Source of the DNA: Bryobacterales bacterium
GTDB lineage: Bacteria > Acidobacteriota > Terriglobia > Bryobacterales > Bryobacteraceae
Length of the DNA: 7,195 bases
NCBI GenBank assembly: GCA_025353235.1
Contig: JANXQZ010000778.1
Span: forward strand, 1 to 7,195
Direction: 5' to 3'
A program made the position numbers and the translations under genes. Shown here piece by piece: positions 1-5,977 of the stretch (its first letter is position 1; each line of letters opens with the position of its first letter). The notes under the pieces are model-generated. The model was not told the DNA's origin and searched no databases. It was given only the letters and a program-made list of their open reading frames with translations.

Positions 1-96
1 GCTGAGGGTTTCCCCGCGCCAGTCCCCAAGTTCGGCGATTCTTTTCGAGATGAGCTCCGATGCCGACTGGCCTTGGCTCGCGCCCGACTTTTTCAT
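1..96 (-). CDS. DUF1801 domain protein, N-terminal part only (runs off the window)
   Basis: An ATG at 96-94 on the minus strand opens exactly 32 codons to the window edge with no stop. The peptide starts [16 protein letters not shown] and continues with [15 protein letters not shown]. The lysine-rich start followed by an [19 protein letters not shown] segment is how I remember the N-terminus of small (about 130-150 aa) DUF1801 proteins, where the next part is usually an 'IKEADPDVVEEWKW'-like stretch. A good Shine-Dalgarno (AGGA, bases 107-104) lies 7 bases before the ATG. The function of DUF1801 proteins is poorly defined; they are small, single-domain and probably cytoplasmic. The gene follows the glycosyltransferase at 182-1105 on the same strand across an 85-base gap and probably has its own promoter. 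It seems unrelated to the glycan genes and may mark the edge of the cluster. Confidence 0.82.
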   Translation of the reverse strand, partial: MKKSGASQGQSASELISKRIAELGDWRGETLS

Positions 97-118
97 GTTC
101 TCATCCTAAAAGTTCCAA

Positions 119-147
119 GATATATTTCATTCGCTAGACAGTGGTAA
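119..147 (-). promoter_or_regulatory. possible sigma70-type promoter for the DUF1801 gene
   Basis: Reading the minus strand, TTACCA (147-142) matches the -35 consensus at 4 of 6 bases. After a 17-base spacer, TATATC (124-119) matches the -10 consensus at 4 of 6. A start near 112 would leave a leader of about 15 bases with the ribosome site at 107-104. The spacing is right and the stretch is AT-rich compared with its surroundings, but both boxes are imperfect, so this is a suggestion only. Confidence 0.33.
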
Positions 148-181
148 CCAGCCTGTTCTATAGGGGGGCGCTCCGTACCTT

Positions 182-1105
182 CTAGTGGGGCCGCAGGGCG
201 GGAACAGCACCGTCGCGCGCGGTCTTCCAGCCATCGGCCCTTGCATGCGCGTCCGCCCGAGAGAGCAGGCCCTGGAGCATGCGAAACAAAGGCGACCCCA
301 AAGCGGGCTGCTTTGCTAAGAGGGACTTTGTGGTTGCCATCAGACTGAGGAGGTCCAAAGGATTCACGAGATCGCCGTCGGGATACGAGGGGTCGCGTAC
401 CCAAATTCCAGGATGCGCACGGGCCAGACAGTAATCGTAGTACCCAAACTGATAACTCCGTCCCAGGAACTGGGCTAGTGTCAGAGGCCGGGTGTATAGT
501 CCCATGAGACGGCCATCGAGATTCACCTGCAAATCAAGGCAGCTTCTCAAGCGGATTTCCAGCTCCATGTCCTCGAGAGCGCGGAATTCTTCGCTGAAGC
601 GCCCAAAACGGAAGATGCTCTTCTTACAGGTGAGAGAACCACTCCAGAAAGTGCCCCAATTTGCGGGACCTGCGGGGAAAGGATACATGCGTGGGAATAC
701 CGCTTCGATAAGTGTATTCTTCCTGATCGACTCCTCCGGGCGAAACCACAACAGGGCAGCGTGGCTTTCCGCGGGATGCTCCTCATGAAACTCCAAACAG
801 TATGAAATCATCCCTGGCAGGGGACATAGATCATCGTCATAAAGCAAGAGCAGCGGCGCAGTCGCGGTGTCGATGGCCAGGTTCCGCGCCGCGGAGGGAC
901 CCGAATTCCCGATGCGGCGAAAGACAACATTTGTGGAAGCCGAGAATTCCGCCACAAGCGATTCCATGCTTTCCTCGGAGCCGTCATCAATAACGATTAC
1001 CTCGAACGATTCCCGAGGCGCGGTTTGCGCAGCAAAACCTTCCAGTGACAGCCGCAGTTCCCGGGGGCGATTGTAGGTCGGAACGATCACCGAGATCTGG
1101 ATCAT
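182..1105 (-). CDS. Family 2 (GT-A fold) glycosyltransferase
   Basis: This 307-residue protein should transfer a sugar from a nucleotide-sugar donor onto a growing surface glycan at the cytoplasmic face. The N-terminus MIQISVIVPTYNRP is the classic GT2 first strand. VIVIDDGSEES (about 37-46) is the nucleotide-binding strand, GPSAARNLAI (69-78) is the usual helix, and the DDD at 90-92 is the metal-binding DxD motif. LED at 177-179 fits the GT2 catalytic 'ED' motif. I see no membrane segment. The frame stays open to an ATG at 1204, but the added residues do not look like GT2 and the family's natural start is at 1105. There the ATG overlaps the TGA of the small frame 1102-1275 (ATGA), which suggests translational coupling. 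The Shine-Dalgarno AGGGA sits unusually close to the ATG. Donor and acceptor cannot be read from the sequence. Stop codon TAG is at 184-182. Confidence 0.9.
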   Translation of the reverse strand: MIQISVIVPTYNRPRELRLSLEGFAAQTAPRESFEVIVIDDGSEESMESLVAEFSASTNVVFRRIGNSGPSAARNLAIDTATAPLLLLYDDDLCPLPGMISYCLEFHEEHPAESHAALLWFRPEESIRKNTLIEAVFPRMYPFPAGPANWGTFWSGSLTCKKSIFRFGRFSEEFRALEDMELEIRLRSCLDLQVNLDGRLMGLYTRPLTLAQFLGRSYQFGYYDYCLARAHPGIWVRDPSYPDGDLVNPLDLLSLMATTKSLLAKQPALGSPLFRMLQGLLSRADAHARADGWKTARDGAVPALRPH

Positions 1106-1275
1106 TTCCCTGTGGCGCTTCCCGCCTTGCTGTAGGCGACGGAACGTTTGGCGCTCAGATCCATCCGCTGGGCTCCCGGTCTGCGCAGCCCAGGATCGCA
1201 GCATGCGACGGTGCTTTGGGAGAAAGCTTTCGCCACTACCGAGTTCTCGAACCGGCTAACGACGGTCGGTATCAT
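1102..1275 (-). pseudogene. 3' remnant of a TPR glycosyltransferase gene, in a 57-codon frame before the GT2 gene
   Basis: The frame starts at an ATG (1275-1273) with a good ribosome site (AAGAGGGG, 1287-1280) and ends with TGA at 1104-1102, overlapping the ATG of the next gene. Its C-terminal 21 residues match those of the TPR glycosyltransferase at 5974-7086 at 17 of 21 positions. Shared core: MDLSAKRSVAYSKAGS here and MDLRAKRSVAYNKAGS there. A weaker in-frame match (CCDPGL against YYDLAL) extends the homology to about 37 residues, bases 1102-1215. Residues 1-20 (MIPTVVSRFENSV and on) match nothing I recognise. Everything upstream in the parent gene, including the glycosyltransferase domain and most of the TPRs, is missing. 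The simplest reading is a decayed duplicate whose tail survives because it carries the ribosome site and start of the glycosyltransferase gene. Alternatively it is translated as a short leader. Confidence 0.72.
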
Positions 1276-1283
1276 CAATCCCC

Positions 1284-1297
1284 TCTTAAAGTTAAGA
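1284..1297. promoter_or_regulatory. Perfect 6+2+6 inverted repeat between divergent genes
   Basis: TCTTAA (1284-1289), AG, then TTAAGA (1292-1297) form a perfect AT-rich palindrome. It lies 7 bases before the LicD-type ATG and covers the ribosome site of the small minus-strand frame. A further TTAAG follows at 1298-1302 with one base altered (ATTAAGG). It is the only AT-rich island in the 199-base region between the divergent GT2 and LicD-type genes, so it could be an operator or part of overlapping divergent promoters. I cannot assign clear -35 and -10 boxes to either direction. Confidence 0.35.
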
Positions 1298-1304
1298 TTA
1301 AGGC

Positions 1305-1937
1305 ATGTCGGCAACGGATGACAAATTCGCCTCCGTCTGGGATGAGGTTTCCCTGGCTCGTCTGCGTCGCCTGCTGAAGCAGGTTCTAGGGGCGGCAGAA
1401 AGTTGCGGCATTCGCCTCTACCTCAGTTGGGGAACGTTGCTGGGGCACGTGCGGGAGGGAAGGATACTCGCCTGGGACGACGACCTGGATCTGGGATTCT
1501 TCGAGCCGGGCCACCGCCACTCCCTGTGGCTTCGGGAGGCGCTCATTGCCGAGGGCGTGAGTACGCACGAGCACCTTCCCGCCGGATGCCGGACGATCAA
1601 GGCGTATTATCCTGCCAGCGTTGTACGGACGCAGAATCCCTGGACATGGCCTTTCATCGATATCTACCCCTATCCTGAAGTTCCTCCGATGAGCGAAAAT
1701 GTGAATCCCGCGTGGCCGTTCCCGCGAGAGTTGATATTGCCCGGCAGGCTCACGACGTTTGAGAATCTTCAGGTTTGGGAACCGGAACATCCTTTGCCGC
1801 TGCTGGATCGGCAGTATCCCGGTTGGCGGACTTGCGAAAGATCGACGTACTGGAACCACCGGCTGGAATGCCCAAACGAGCCTGTTGTCAGCCGCGCGAT
1901 CGTCACCGACGAATACGGCCGCAAGATCACTGTCTGA
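1305..1937 (+). CDS. LicD-family phosphotransferase
   Basis: This 210-residue protein has the hallmarks of the LicD/fukutin-like nucleotidyltransferase-fold family. Characterised members transfer phosphocholine or a related phospho-group from a CDP-linked donor onto cell-surface glycans. SWGTLLGHVREGRILAW (41-57) is the family's G-T-L-L-G ... R segment. It is followed by DDDLDLG (58-64), whose aspartates bind the metal. WPFIDIYPY (115-123) is the second conserved block, and the segment around 149-173 (LTTFENLQVW ... LLDRQYPGW) matches the usual C-terminal 'loop then Y-G-x-W' region. No signal peptide or membrane segment is seen. The ribosome site is poor (AAGG directly at the ATG). The protein is short but complete, ending at TGA 1935-1937. 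It is divergent from the GT2 gene and followed by the methyltransferase at 2149. The group transferred is unknown; the LicC-like/CobD-like fusion at 4160-5977 is the obvious candidate supplier. Confidence 0.87.
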   Translation: MSATDDKFASVWDEVSLARLRRLLKQVLGAAESCGIRLYLSWGTLLGHVREGRILAWDDDLDLGFFEPGHRHSLWLREALIAEGVSTHEHLPAGCRTIKAYYPASVVRTQNPWTWPFIDIYPYPEVPPMSENVNPAWPFPRELILPGRLTTFENLQVWEPEHPLPLLDRQYPGWRTCERSTYWNHRLECPNEPVVSRAIVTDEYGRKITV

Positions 1938-1947
1938 ACAAGGTTAG

Positions 1948-2091
1948 GAAGGAGCGAGTAAGGCGAGCTATCGAGTCGCACTTCGTGACCTCTGGTCCTT
2001 TGCCGCCTCCGGGTCCAACCTCGGAAAAATGGCGGAAGGGAAGATGGGGCCATCCTGGTTTACATTCCCAGTTCAGCGCATGCAAGGGTGA
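1948..2091 (+). other. Unassigned 47-codon open frame between the LicD-type and methyltransferase genes
   Basis: A frame runs from just after an in-frame TAG (1945-1947) to a TGA at 2089-2091. It reads like a real protein tail: ASYRVALRDLWSFAASG (1957-2013 or so), then GKMAEGKMGPSWFTFPVQ. It has no good start near its beginning; the first ATG is at 2029 and lacks a clear ribosome site. The frame is the same as that of the downstream methyltransferase but separated from it by the stop. It may be the surviving 3' end of a deleted gene, as seen for the TPR glycosyltransferase remnant, or it may be chance. I do not recognise a family. Confidence 0.3.
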
Positions 2092-2112
2092 GGCCGCTCA
2101 CAGTCGCATGCG
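2077..2112 (+). other. Nested hairpin upstream of the methyltransferase gene
   Basis: The outer arms CGCATGC (2077-2083) and GCATGCG (2106-2112) pair perfectly over 7 bp. Inside a symmetric 4x4 internal loop (AAGG opposite AGTC), the arms GTGAG (2088-2092) and CTCAC (2097-2101) pair over 5 bp, closed by the tetraloop GCCG. The structure ends 36 bases before the TTG start at 2149. There is no T-run after it, so it is not a typical intrinsic terminator. It could be an RNA element in the leader of the methyltransferase gene, a transcription pause or attenuation element, or a protein-binding DNA palindrome. Confidence 0.45.
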
Positions 2113-2148
2113 GATGCGTGGACATCGTTTTCAGAGGAGAGGTCGAGT

Positions 2149-3315
2149 TTGCGTATGGGAAAATGGGCTTTGCGGCAAGCTGATCCCGTTTCCCAAAGAA
2201 CAACAACACAAGAGATACTGGCGGAAGTTAAACGACTCCAGCCCTGGTTTCACTGCATCGATTTGGGCGATTCCATTAAAACCAAGACGGTTGGCGAATG
2301 GGGCGAGCCAGCCGATCATCCGTTGCCGACATGGAAGATCATTTCCGCTTGCCTACCGGCCGACCTTACTGGTAAAACCGTGCTGGATGTAGGTTGCAAT
2401 GCGGGTTTTTACTCAGTAGCGGCAAAACGGCGCAATGCCAGCCGGGTGCTCGGAGTGGATGCACAGCGGGCGCAAGTACGGCAAGCACGGTTTGTGCGCC
2501 GGGTGCTGGGCCTGGACATTGATTACCAAAGAATTTCGGTTTACGATCTCGACCCGCGTCAGCTCGGGCAATTCGACATCACCCTTGCCCTGGGACTGAT
2601 TTACCACTGCAAGCATTTGGTCTTGGCTTTGGAAAAGCTTTTCCACATAACCAAGACCTTGCTGATACTGGAGACTGCGGTCCTCCCGCAGAAGGGGAAT
2701 CAAATCGTTCATAATCTAGGGCCCGAAACGGTCCTTCACTCGTTGGCCTGCGTCGAGAATGCGCCCTCCGCCAAAGAGCAGGTTTACAACTGGTTCATCC
2801 CTAGCGTCGGCGCAATAGTTGCCTTGCTCAGGAACGTGGGGTTCCAGGATATAGAGCTGTTCTCGGAGGATGGAGGAAGAGCGGTTCTCATGTGCCGCAA
2901 ACCCAGTGCTTCCGAGAATAGCCGCGATTTGTCCAACTTGGGCGCAAGTCTAAGGTTCGAGGACGCGCGGACGCAATGCGCGCCCGGCGAGGAATTGATC
3001 TTCCATATTCGCGTTGAGAACACGGGGGCGGCGCGCTGGCTGTCCCATGTCGATTTGCCTCCCGCTGCCCCCGGTGTGGTGCGTCTTGGCTGCCACTTGC
3101 TTGGACCGGATCAGGATGAGCTTTTCTGGGACTACGGAGGTGCGGATTTGCCGCATCAAATCGCCCCTGGAAATTCGGCAATTCTGGCCTTTCATGTGCG
3201 CGCACCGGAAGCCAAGGGGTCCTATTGGTTGGAGTTCGAGATGGTAGCGGAGCACCTCAGTTGGTTCGAAGACCTAGGGTCCCCTAGTTTGAAGAGCATA
3301 CTCCATGTCGAGTAG
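2149..3315 (+). CDS. CmoB-like SAM methyltransferase with a C-terminal Ig-like domain
   Basis: This 388-residue, two-domain protein has a class I SAM methyltransferase at about 20-250. GKTVLDVGCNAGFYS (75-89) is motif I, VLGVD (100-104) ends with the ribose-binding acid, and FDITLALGLIYHCKH (142-156) with LLILET (171-176) resembles the 'LG-LYH ... L-L-ET' blocks of CmoB/DUF1698-type enzymes. Residues about 265-385 are a beta-rich domain (ELIFHIRVENTGAARWL, VRLGCHLLGP, IAPGNSAILAFHV, GSYWLEFEMV, SWFEDLG). It resembles the immunoglobulin-like or carbohydrate-associated modules appended to glycan enzymes. The substrate is unknown; a glycan or nucleotide-linked precursor fits the setting. A strong ribosome site (GAGGAGAGG, 2134-2142) favours the TTG at 2149, although the ATG at 2155 is a close alternative. 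It lies 211 bases after the LicD-type gene and may be co-transcribed. Stop codon TAG is at 3313-3315. Confidence 0.85.
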   Translation: MRMGKWALRQADPVSQRTTTQEILAEVKRLQPWFHCIDLGDSIKTKTVGEWGEPADHPLPTWKIISACLPADLTGKTVLDVGCNAGFYSVAAKRRNASRVLGVDAQRAQVRQARFVRRVLGLDIDYQRISVYDLDPRQLGQFDITLALGLIYHCKHLVLALEKLFHITKTLLILETAVLPQKGNQIVHNLGPETVLHSLACVENAPSAKEQVYNWFIPSVGAIVALLRNVGFQDIELFSEDGGRAVLMCRKPSASENSRDLSNLGASLRFEDARTQCAPGEELIFHIRVENTGAARWLSHVDLPPAAPGVVRLGCHLLGPDQDELFWDYGGADLPHQIAPGNSAILAFHVRAPEAKGSYWLEFEMVAEHLSWFEDLGSPSLKSILHVE

Positions 3316-3405
3316 AAGACGATCGCCGCTAAGTTTCCCGTCCACTTTAAATTCTTTACAGCGGCGCACCTTGTCCAGGCCGCGCGATTAGCCCTGATGT
3401 TGGGA

Positions 3406-3425
3406 AGCTCGCTCGGCGGCGAGTT
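3406..3425. terminator. Possible hairpin terminator between convergent genes
   Basis: AGCTCGC (3406-3412) pairs with GCGAGTT (3419-3425) around a 6-base loop; one pair is G-U. It lies in the 118-base gap between the converging methyltransferase genes, where a two-way terminator is expected. No strong T-run follows in either direction, so factor-independent termination is uncertain. The rest of 3316-3433 shows no gene. Confidence 0.28.
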
Positions 3426-3433
3426 ATGCACGA

Positions 3434-4156
3434 TCAACGCACAGATGCACAAGCGTCATAGTCGTCCTTCCACCCAAACACGTTAAATCGGTACGCTGCA
3501 TTTCCGTAGCCGGATATGTGTTGGTCTTCGATTGCCCATCGCCGAAGGCCCAGCGACGCCAGCGAATTTTCCATCCATTGTTTGTCGAAATATAGATGAG
3601 AAAGGCCGTTATATCGGACGCGATACTCCTCGTCCCCAAGGGCCCCTTGTCTGAACCGCAGGGCTTCCGTTTGTTTGGCTGCATTCGGTATGTCCAGAAC
3701 AGCAATGCCTTTCGTGGCCTTCTGCAGCATGCGCCGGAGAACTTCGAAGGCATAGTCGTTGGACGGAAAGTACATGAAGACGCCCATCGCAATTACGTAA
3801 TCGCAGGGTTTGTCAGGGTCGAGGTGTATCGCTTCCTGAACAGTCCAGGTGCCTTGGGGAATCGCTTGCCGGATGTGATCGATTTGCGCTGAGGAGAGGT
3901 CGGTGCCCGCTACATGGCAACCGGCGAGCGCCAGATCGTGCAGAAACGCTCCGGCACCGCAGCCCACCTCAAACACGCTGGAACCAGAAGTAATTCCCAG
4001 CTTCTCGGCGCAATCGGCAACGAACTGCCGCCAGGGCTCTTCCGGCATGGCGGCAAATTCCGTGTCGAGCCCGTCCGCTTTCATCAGAGCTGCGAGAGTG
4101 GACTTAGGGGACGGGTCCATCTTGCGGGCCTCCCAAACCGACTTCCAGTTCTGCAT
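3434..4156 (-). CDS. Class I SAM-dependent methyltransferase
   Basis: This 240-residue enzyme has a standard Methyltransf_25/UbiE-like fold. GSSVFEVGCGAGAFLHDLAL (58-77) is motif I, VAGTDLSSAQID (82-93) supplies the acidic ribose contact at D86, and CDYVIAMGVFMYF (118-130) is the post-motif region. The C-terminal part (HLYFDKQW, then GYGNAAYRFNVFGWK) is aromatic-rich and probably forms the acceptor pocket. It resembles small-molecule and sugar methyltransferases rather than rRNA or protein ones. It is the last gene of a three-gene minus-strand operon. Its ATG follows the stop of the fusion gene by only 3 bases (TAA GAG ATG), and its ribosome site (AAGG) lies at the end of that gene, so translation is probably coupled. 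A plausible job is N- or O-methylation of the product made by the fusion enzyme, or of a sugar. The acceptor cannot be read directly. Confidence 0.88.
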   Translation of the reverse strand: MQNWKSVWEARKMDPSPKSTLAALMKADGLDTEFAAMPEEPWRQFVADCAEKLGITSGSSVFEVGCGAGAFLHDLALAGCHVAGTDLSSAQIDHIRQAIPQGTWTVQEAIHLDPDKPCDYVIAMGVFMYFPSNDYAFEVLRRMLQKATKGIAVLDIPNAAKQTEALRFRQGALGDEEYRVRYNGLSHLYFDKQWMENSLASLGLRRWAIEDQHISGYGNAAYRFNVFGWKDDYDACASVR

Positions 4157-4159
4157 CTC

Positions 4160-5977
4160 TTACCTTTTTCCTTCCGCTATGAGTTCGGACAGGATCTCTG
4201 AGAGTATTCCGGCGAGCCGCAGGTTCTCCTCCGGCTTACGCACGGCGAACCGCAGCCAAGCGCCACCTTCAGCGAATTTGTCAGAGACGTTCTTCAAATA
4301 CACGCCGTGCCGCGCCAGCGAGATCTCAGCAACACGTGAGCCGCAATTGGAAAGATCGCGTATGAGCCGCACTAGCAGGAAGTTCCCCCCGCTGGGAAAA
4401 ACCGTTTCAATACCACTGACTCCTCGCAAAGTGTCAGCCATCTGCTCGCGGTCTTCGGCGGTTCGACGAAATGAAGTTTCCAGTTCGACTCGGAATTTCG
4501 GCAGAAGCTCCAGGGTGTGCTCCGCAATGGAATTGCTGTTCCAGACAGGCAAGCGCCTCCCCAGCGCCTCAATCAACGCTGAGTTGCATGAATATGCATA
4601 GCCAAGGCGAAGTCCGGGCACCCCCAACGACTTGCTGAGGCTTGCGATCGCCAGAATATTGTTCAACGGGCTGAGTTCGAGCAGGTGGATGAGGCTGCTC
4701 TCGCTTGAAAAATCGATGAACGATTCGTCCACCAAAAACATCGTTGCCGGATGCGCCGAGGCAAGCGCATGAACCGACTTTGTCGGCAGCGTGGTGCCGG
4801 TCGGATTGTTTGGATTGACGATGACCACCGTGGCGTTCTGCTGAACCTCGCGTTCCGGAAGCGCGAAGTCCAGGCCCGGTGCGTCGGTGTACGTTGCGTG
4901 TGCTGGAAACCAGCGCGCGTATTCGCCGAAAGTCGGCGTGGGCAGCAAAACGGGACCGGCCGGAAGAAGATGCGCCAACTCGGGATAGATCTGCGAGGCG
5001 CCGTTCAGGCACTGTACTCGATCCGGATTGCACGACAGCGCGAGTCCCAGCTTTCGATTCAGAATTGATTGGGCAGATCCGTAGCTCCGCATAAGTTCCG
5101 GCAAAGCACGCCGGGTGGCGGCGATCATCGCATCCGTAGGGAAGTACATATTGCGGATGAAAGCGAAATCAACGATGTCGAAGTTCCAATGACCGCCCCA
5201 GGCTTCGCCAAGGATGCGCCCGCGCGCTTCCGGTTCGAATGCAAACCTGGCAGATGCGAGATCGTTGGGGTCGTCCACCTCCGCCCACTGCTGCCCGTCC
5301 ACAACTTGCGCGCGTACCACTTCCTTCTGCATGTTGATGAGCATGCCGAGGACAAGTTCGTAGTAGCACCCGCTGTCAATCGTGTTGGCGTAGCAGGAGA
5401 GCAAGGGCTGAAAGACGCGCTGGCAGAACTCGCGGTCGAACCTATAGATGTTGAGGGTTTTGTACTTGTCGCCGTAGTCGAATCCTTCGCTTTGCAGGTG
5501 TGTGGGATAGACCTGCGTGACTATGCCGCCGACCACGCTGACGACGGTGCCGTCCATACCGGTTCGATAGGGGCCGACTAGCGCCACATTGCCTGGCTTT
5601 GAAGCTGCGAGCAGTCTGAGAATTTCCGGCTTGAACAGCAGATCGCATTCGATGAGAAGAATGTCGCGATCGAACGCCACGCTTTCGAGGGCCTTTGCCA
5701 GAGAAAAAATGTTGTTCGTTTCTCCGAACCGCGCGTTGTAGACAAACTGGAATCGTCGATGCGGATAGCGCAATGCGAGGAATGCCTGGATCCGGTCCGC
5801 GAGGTAACCGGTGACGATGACAATTTCTTCGACGTCGATATCGATCAGACCGTCGATGATTCGGCCGAGGATGGTGTTGTTGCCGATGGGCAGCAGGCTC
5901 TTATGTTCCTGCTGCGTCAGAGGGTGCATGCGCGCACCAATACCAGCAGCCAGCACAATGGCCCGCAATGGGTTCAT
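4160..5977 (-). CDS. Fused LicC-like nucleotidyltransferase and CobD/HisC-like PLP enzyme
   Basis: This 605-residue protein joins two enzymes. Residues 1-245 are a nucleotidyltransferase: IVLAAGIGARMHPLT (7-21) is the NTP-binding loop and K26 the catalytic-type lysine. NNIFSL (88-93) and KTLNIYRF (173-180) are typical of LicC-type cytidylyltransferases. D112 and D235/D236 (WAEVDDPNDL) fit the two metal sites. Residues about 295-600 are a fold-type I PLP enzyme: NPNNPTG (388-394), DESFIDF (417-423), SLSKSLGVPGLRLGY (446-460) with PLP lysine K449, and a carboxylate-binding arginine region (WLRFAVRKPEEN, 574-585). DESFIDF and PGLRLGY point to the CobD branch (threonine-phosphate decarboxylase) more than to HisC aminotransferase. 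The linker 250-290 (WNFDIVDFAFIRNMYFPT) is distinctive. The likely role is to form and CDP-activate a phospho-amino compound. An aminotransferase role, or a sugar-phosphate substrate, remains possible. The gene overlaps the upstream glycosyltransferase gene by 4 bases. Confidence 0.88.
   Translation of the reverse strand: MNPLRAIVLAAGIGARMHPLTQQEHKSLLPIGNNTILGRIIDGLIDIDVEEIVIVTGYLADRIQAFLALRYPHRRFQFVYNARFGETNNIFSLAKALESVAFDRDILLIECDLLFKPEILRLLAASKPGNVALVGPYRTGMDGTVVSVVGGIVTQVYPTHLQSEGFDYGDKYKTLNIYRFDREFCQRVFQPLLSCYANTIDSGCYYELVLGMLINMQKEVVRAQVVDGQQWAEVDDPNDLASARFAFEPEARGRILGEAWGGHWNFDIVDFAFIRNMYFPTDAMIAATRRALPELMRSYGSAQSILNRKLGLALSCNPDRVQCLNGASQIYPELAHLLPAGPVLLPTPTFGEYARWFPAHATYTDAPGLDFALPEREVQQNATVVIVNPNNPTGTTLPTKSVHALASAHPATMFLVDESFIDFSSESSLIHLLELSPLNNILAIASLSKSLGVPGLRLGYAYSCNSALIEALGRRLPVWNSNSIAEHTLELLPKFRVELETSFRRTAEDREQMADTLRGVSGIETVFPSGGNFLLVRLIRDLSNCGSRVAEISLARHGVYLKNVSDKFAEGGAWLRFAVRKPEENLRLAGILSEILSELIAEGKR

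Noticed and set aside
1106..1204. Upstream extension of the GT2 frame to an ATG at 1204 (33 more residues)
   Set aside because: The extra residues do not resemble GT2 proteins, and the same bases encode the TPR-tail remnant in another frame. The family start MIQISVIVPTYN is at 1105.
1938..2148. A group II intron end or other ribozyme in the gap after the LicD-type gene
   Set aside because: The nested hairpin does not have the domain V layout (34-base stem with AGC triad and two-base bulge), and no reverse transcriptase is present.
1775..2392. 205-codon plus-strand open frame across the LicD end, the gap and the methyltransferase start
   Set aside because: It overlaps two well-supported genes out of frame and most of its translation has no recognisable domain. 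Only its middle part is mentioned, as a possible decayed segment.
3903..4601. 232-codon plus-strand open frame opposite the fusion and methyltransferase genes
   Set aside because: Serine- and arginine-rich translation with no domain, antisense to two motif-bearing genes. Long antisense frames are common in GC-rich coding DNA.
5069..5581. 170-codon plus-strand open frame opposite the nucleotidyltransferase half
   Set aside because: It mirrors the coding frame of a clear enzyme and has no motif or ribosome site of its own.
4160..5977. Phosphonate (aminoethylphosphonate) pathway as the fusion enzyme's role
   Set aside because: PntC fusions carry a PhnW-type aminotransferase, while the PLP half here looks CobD/HisC-like. 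No PEP mutase or phosphonopyruvate decarboxylase is in the window. It stays a distant alternative.
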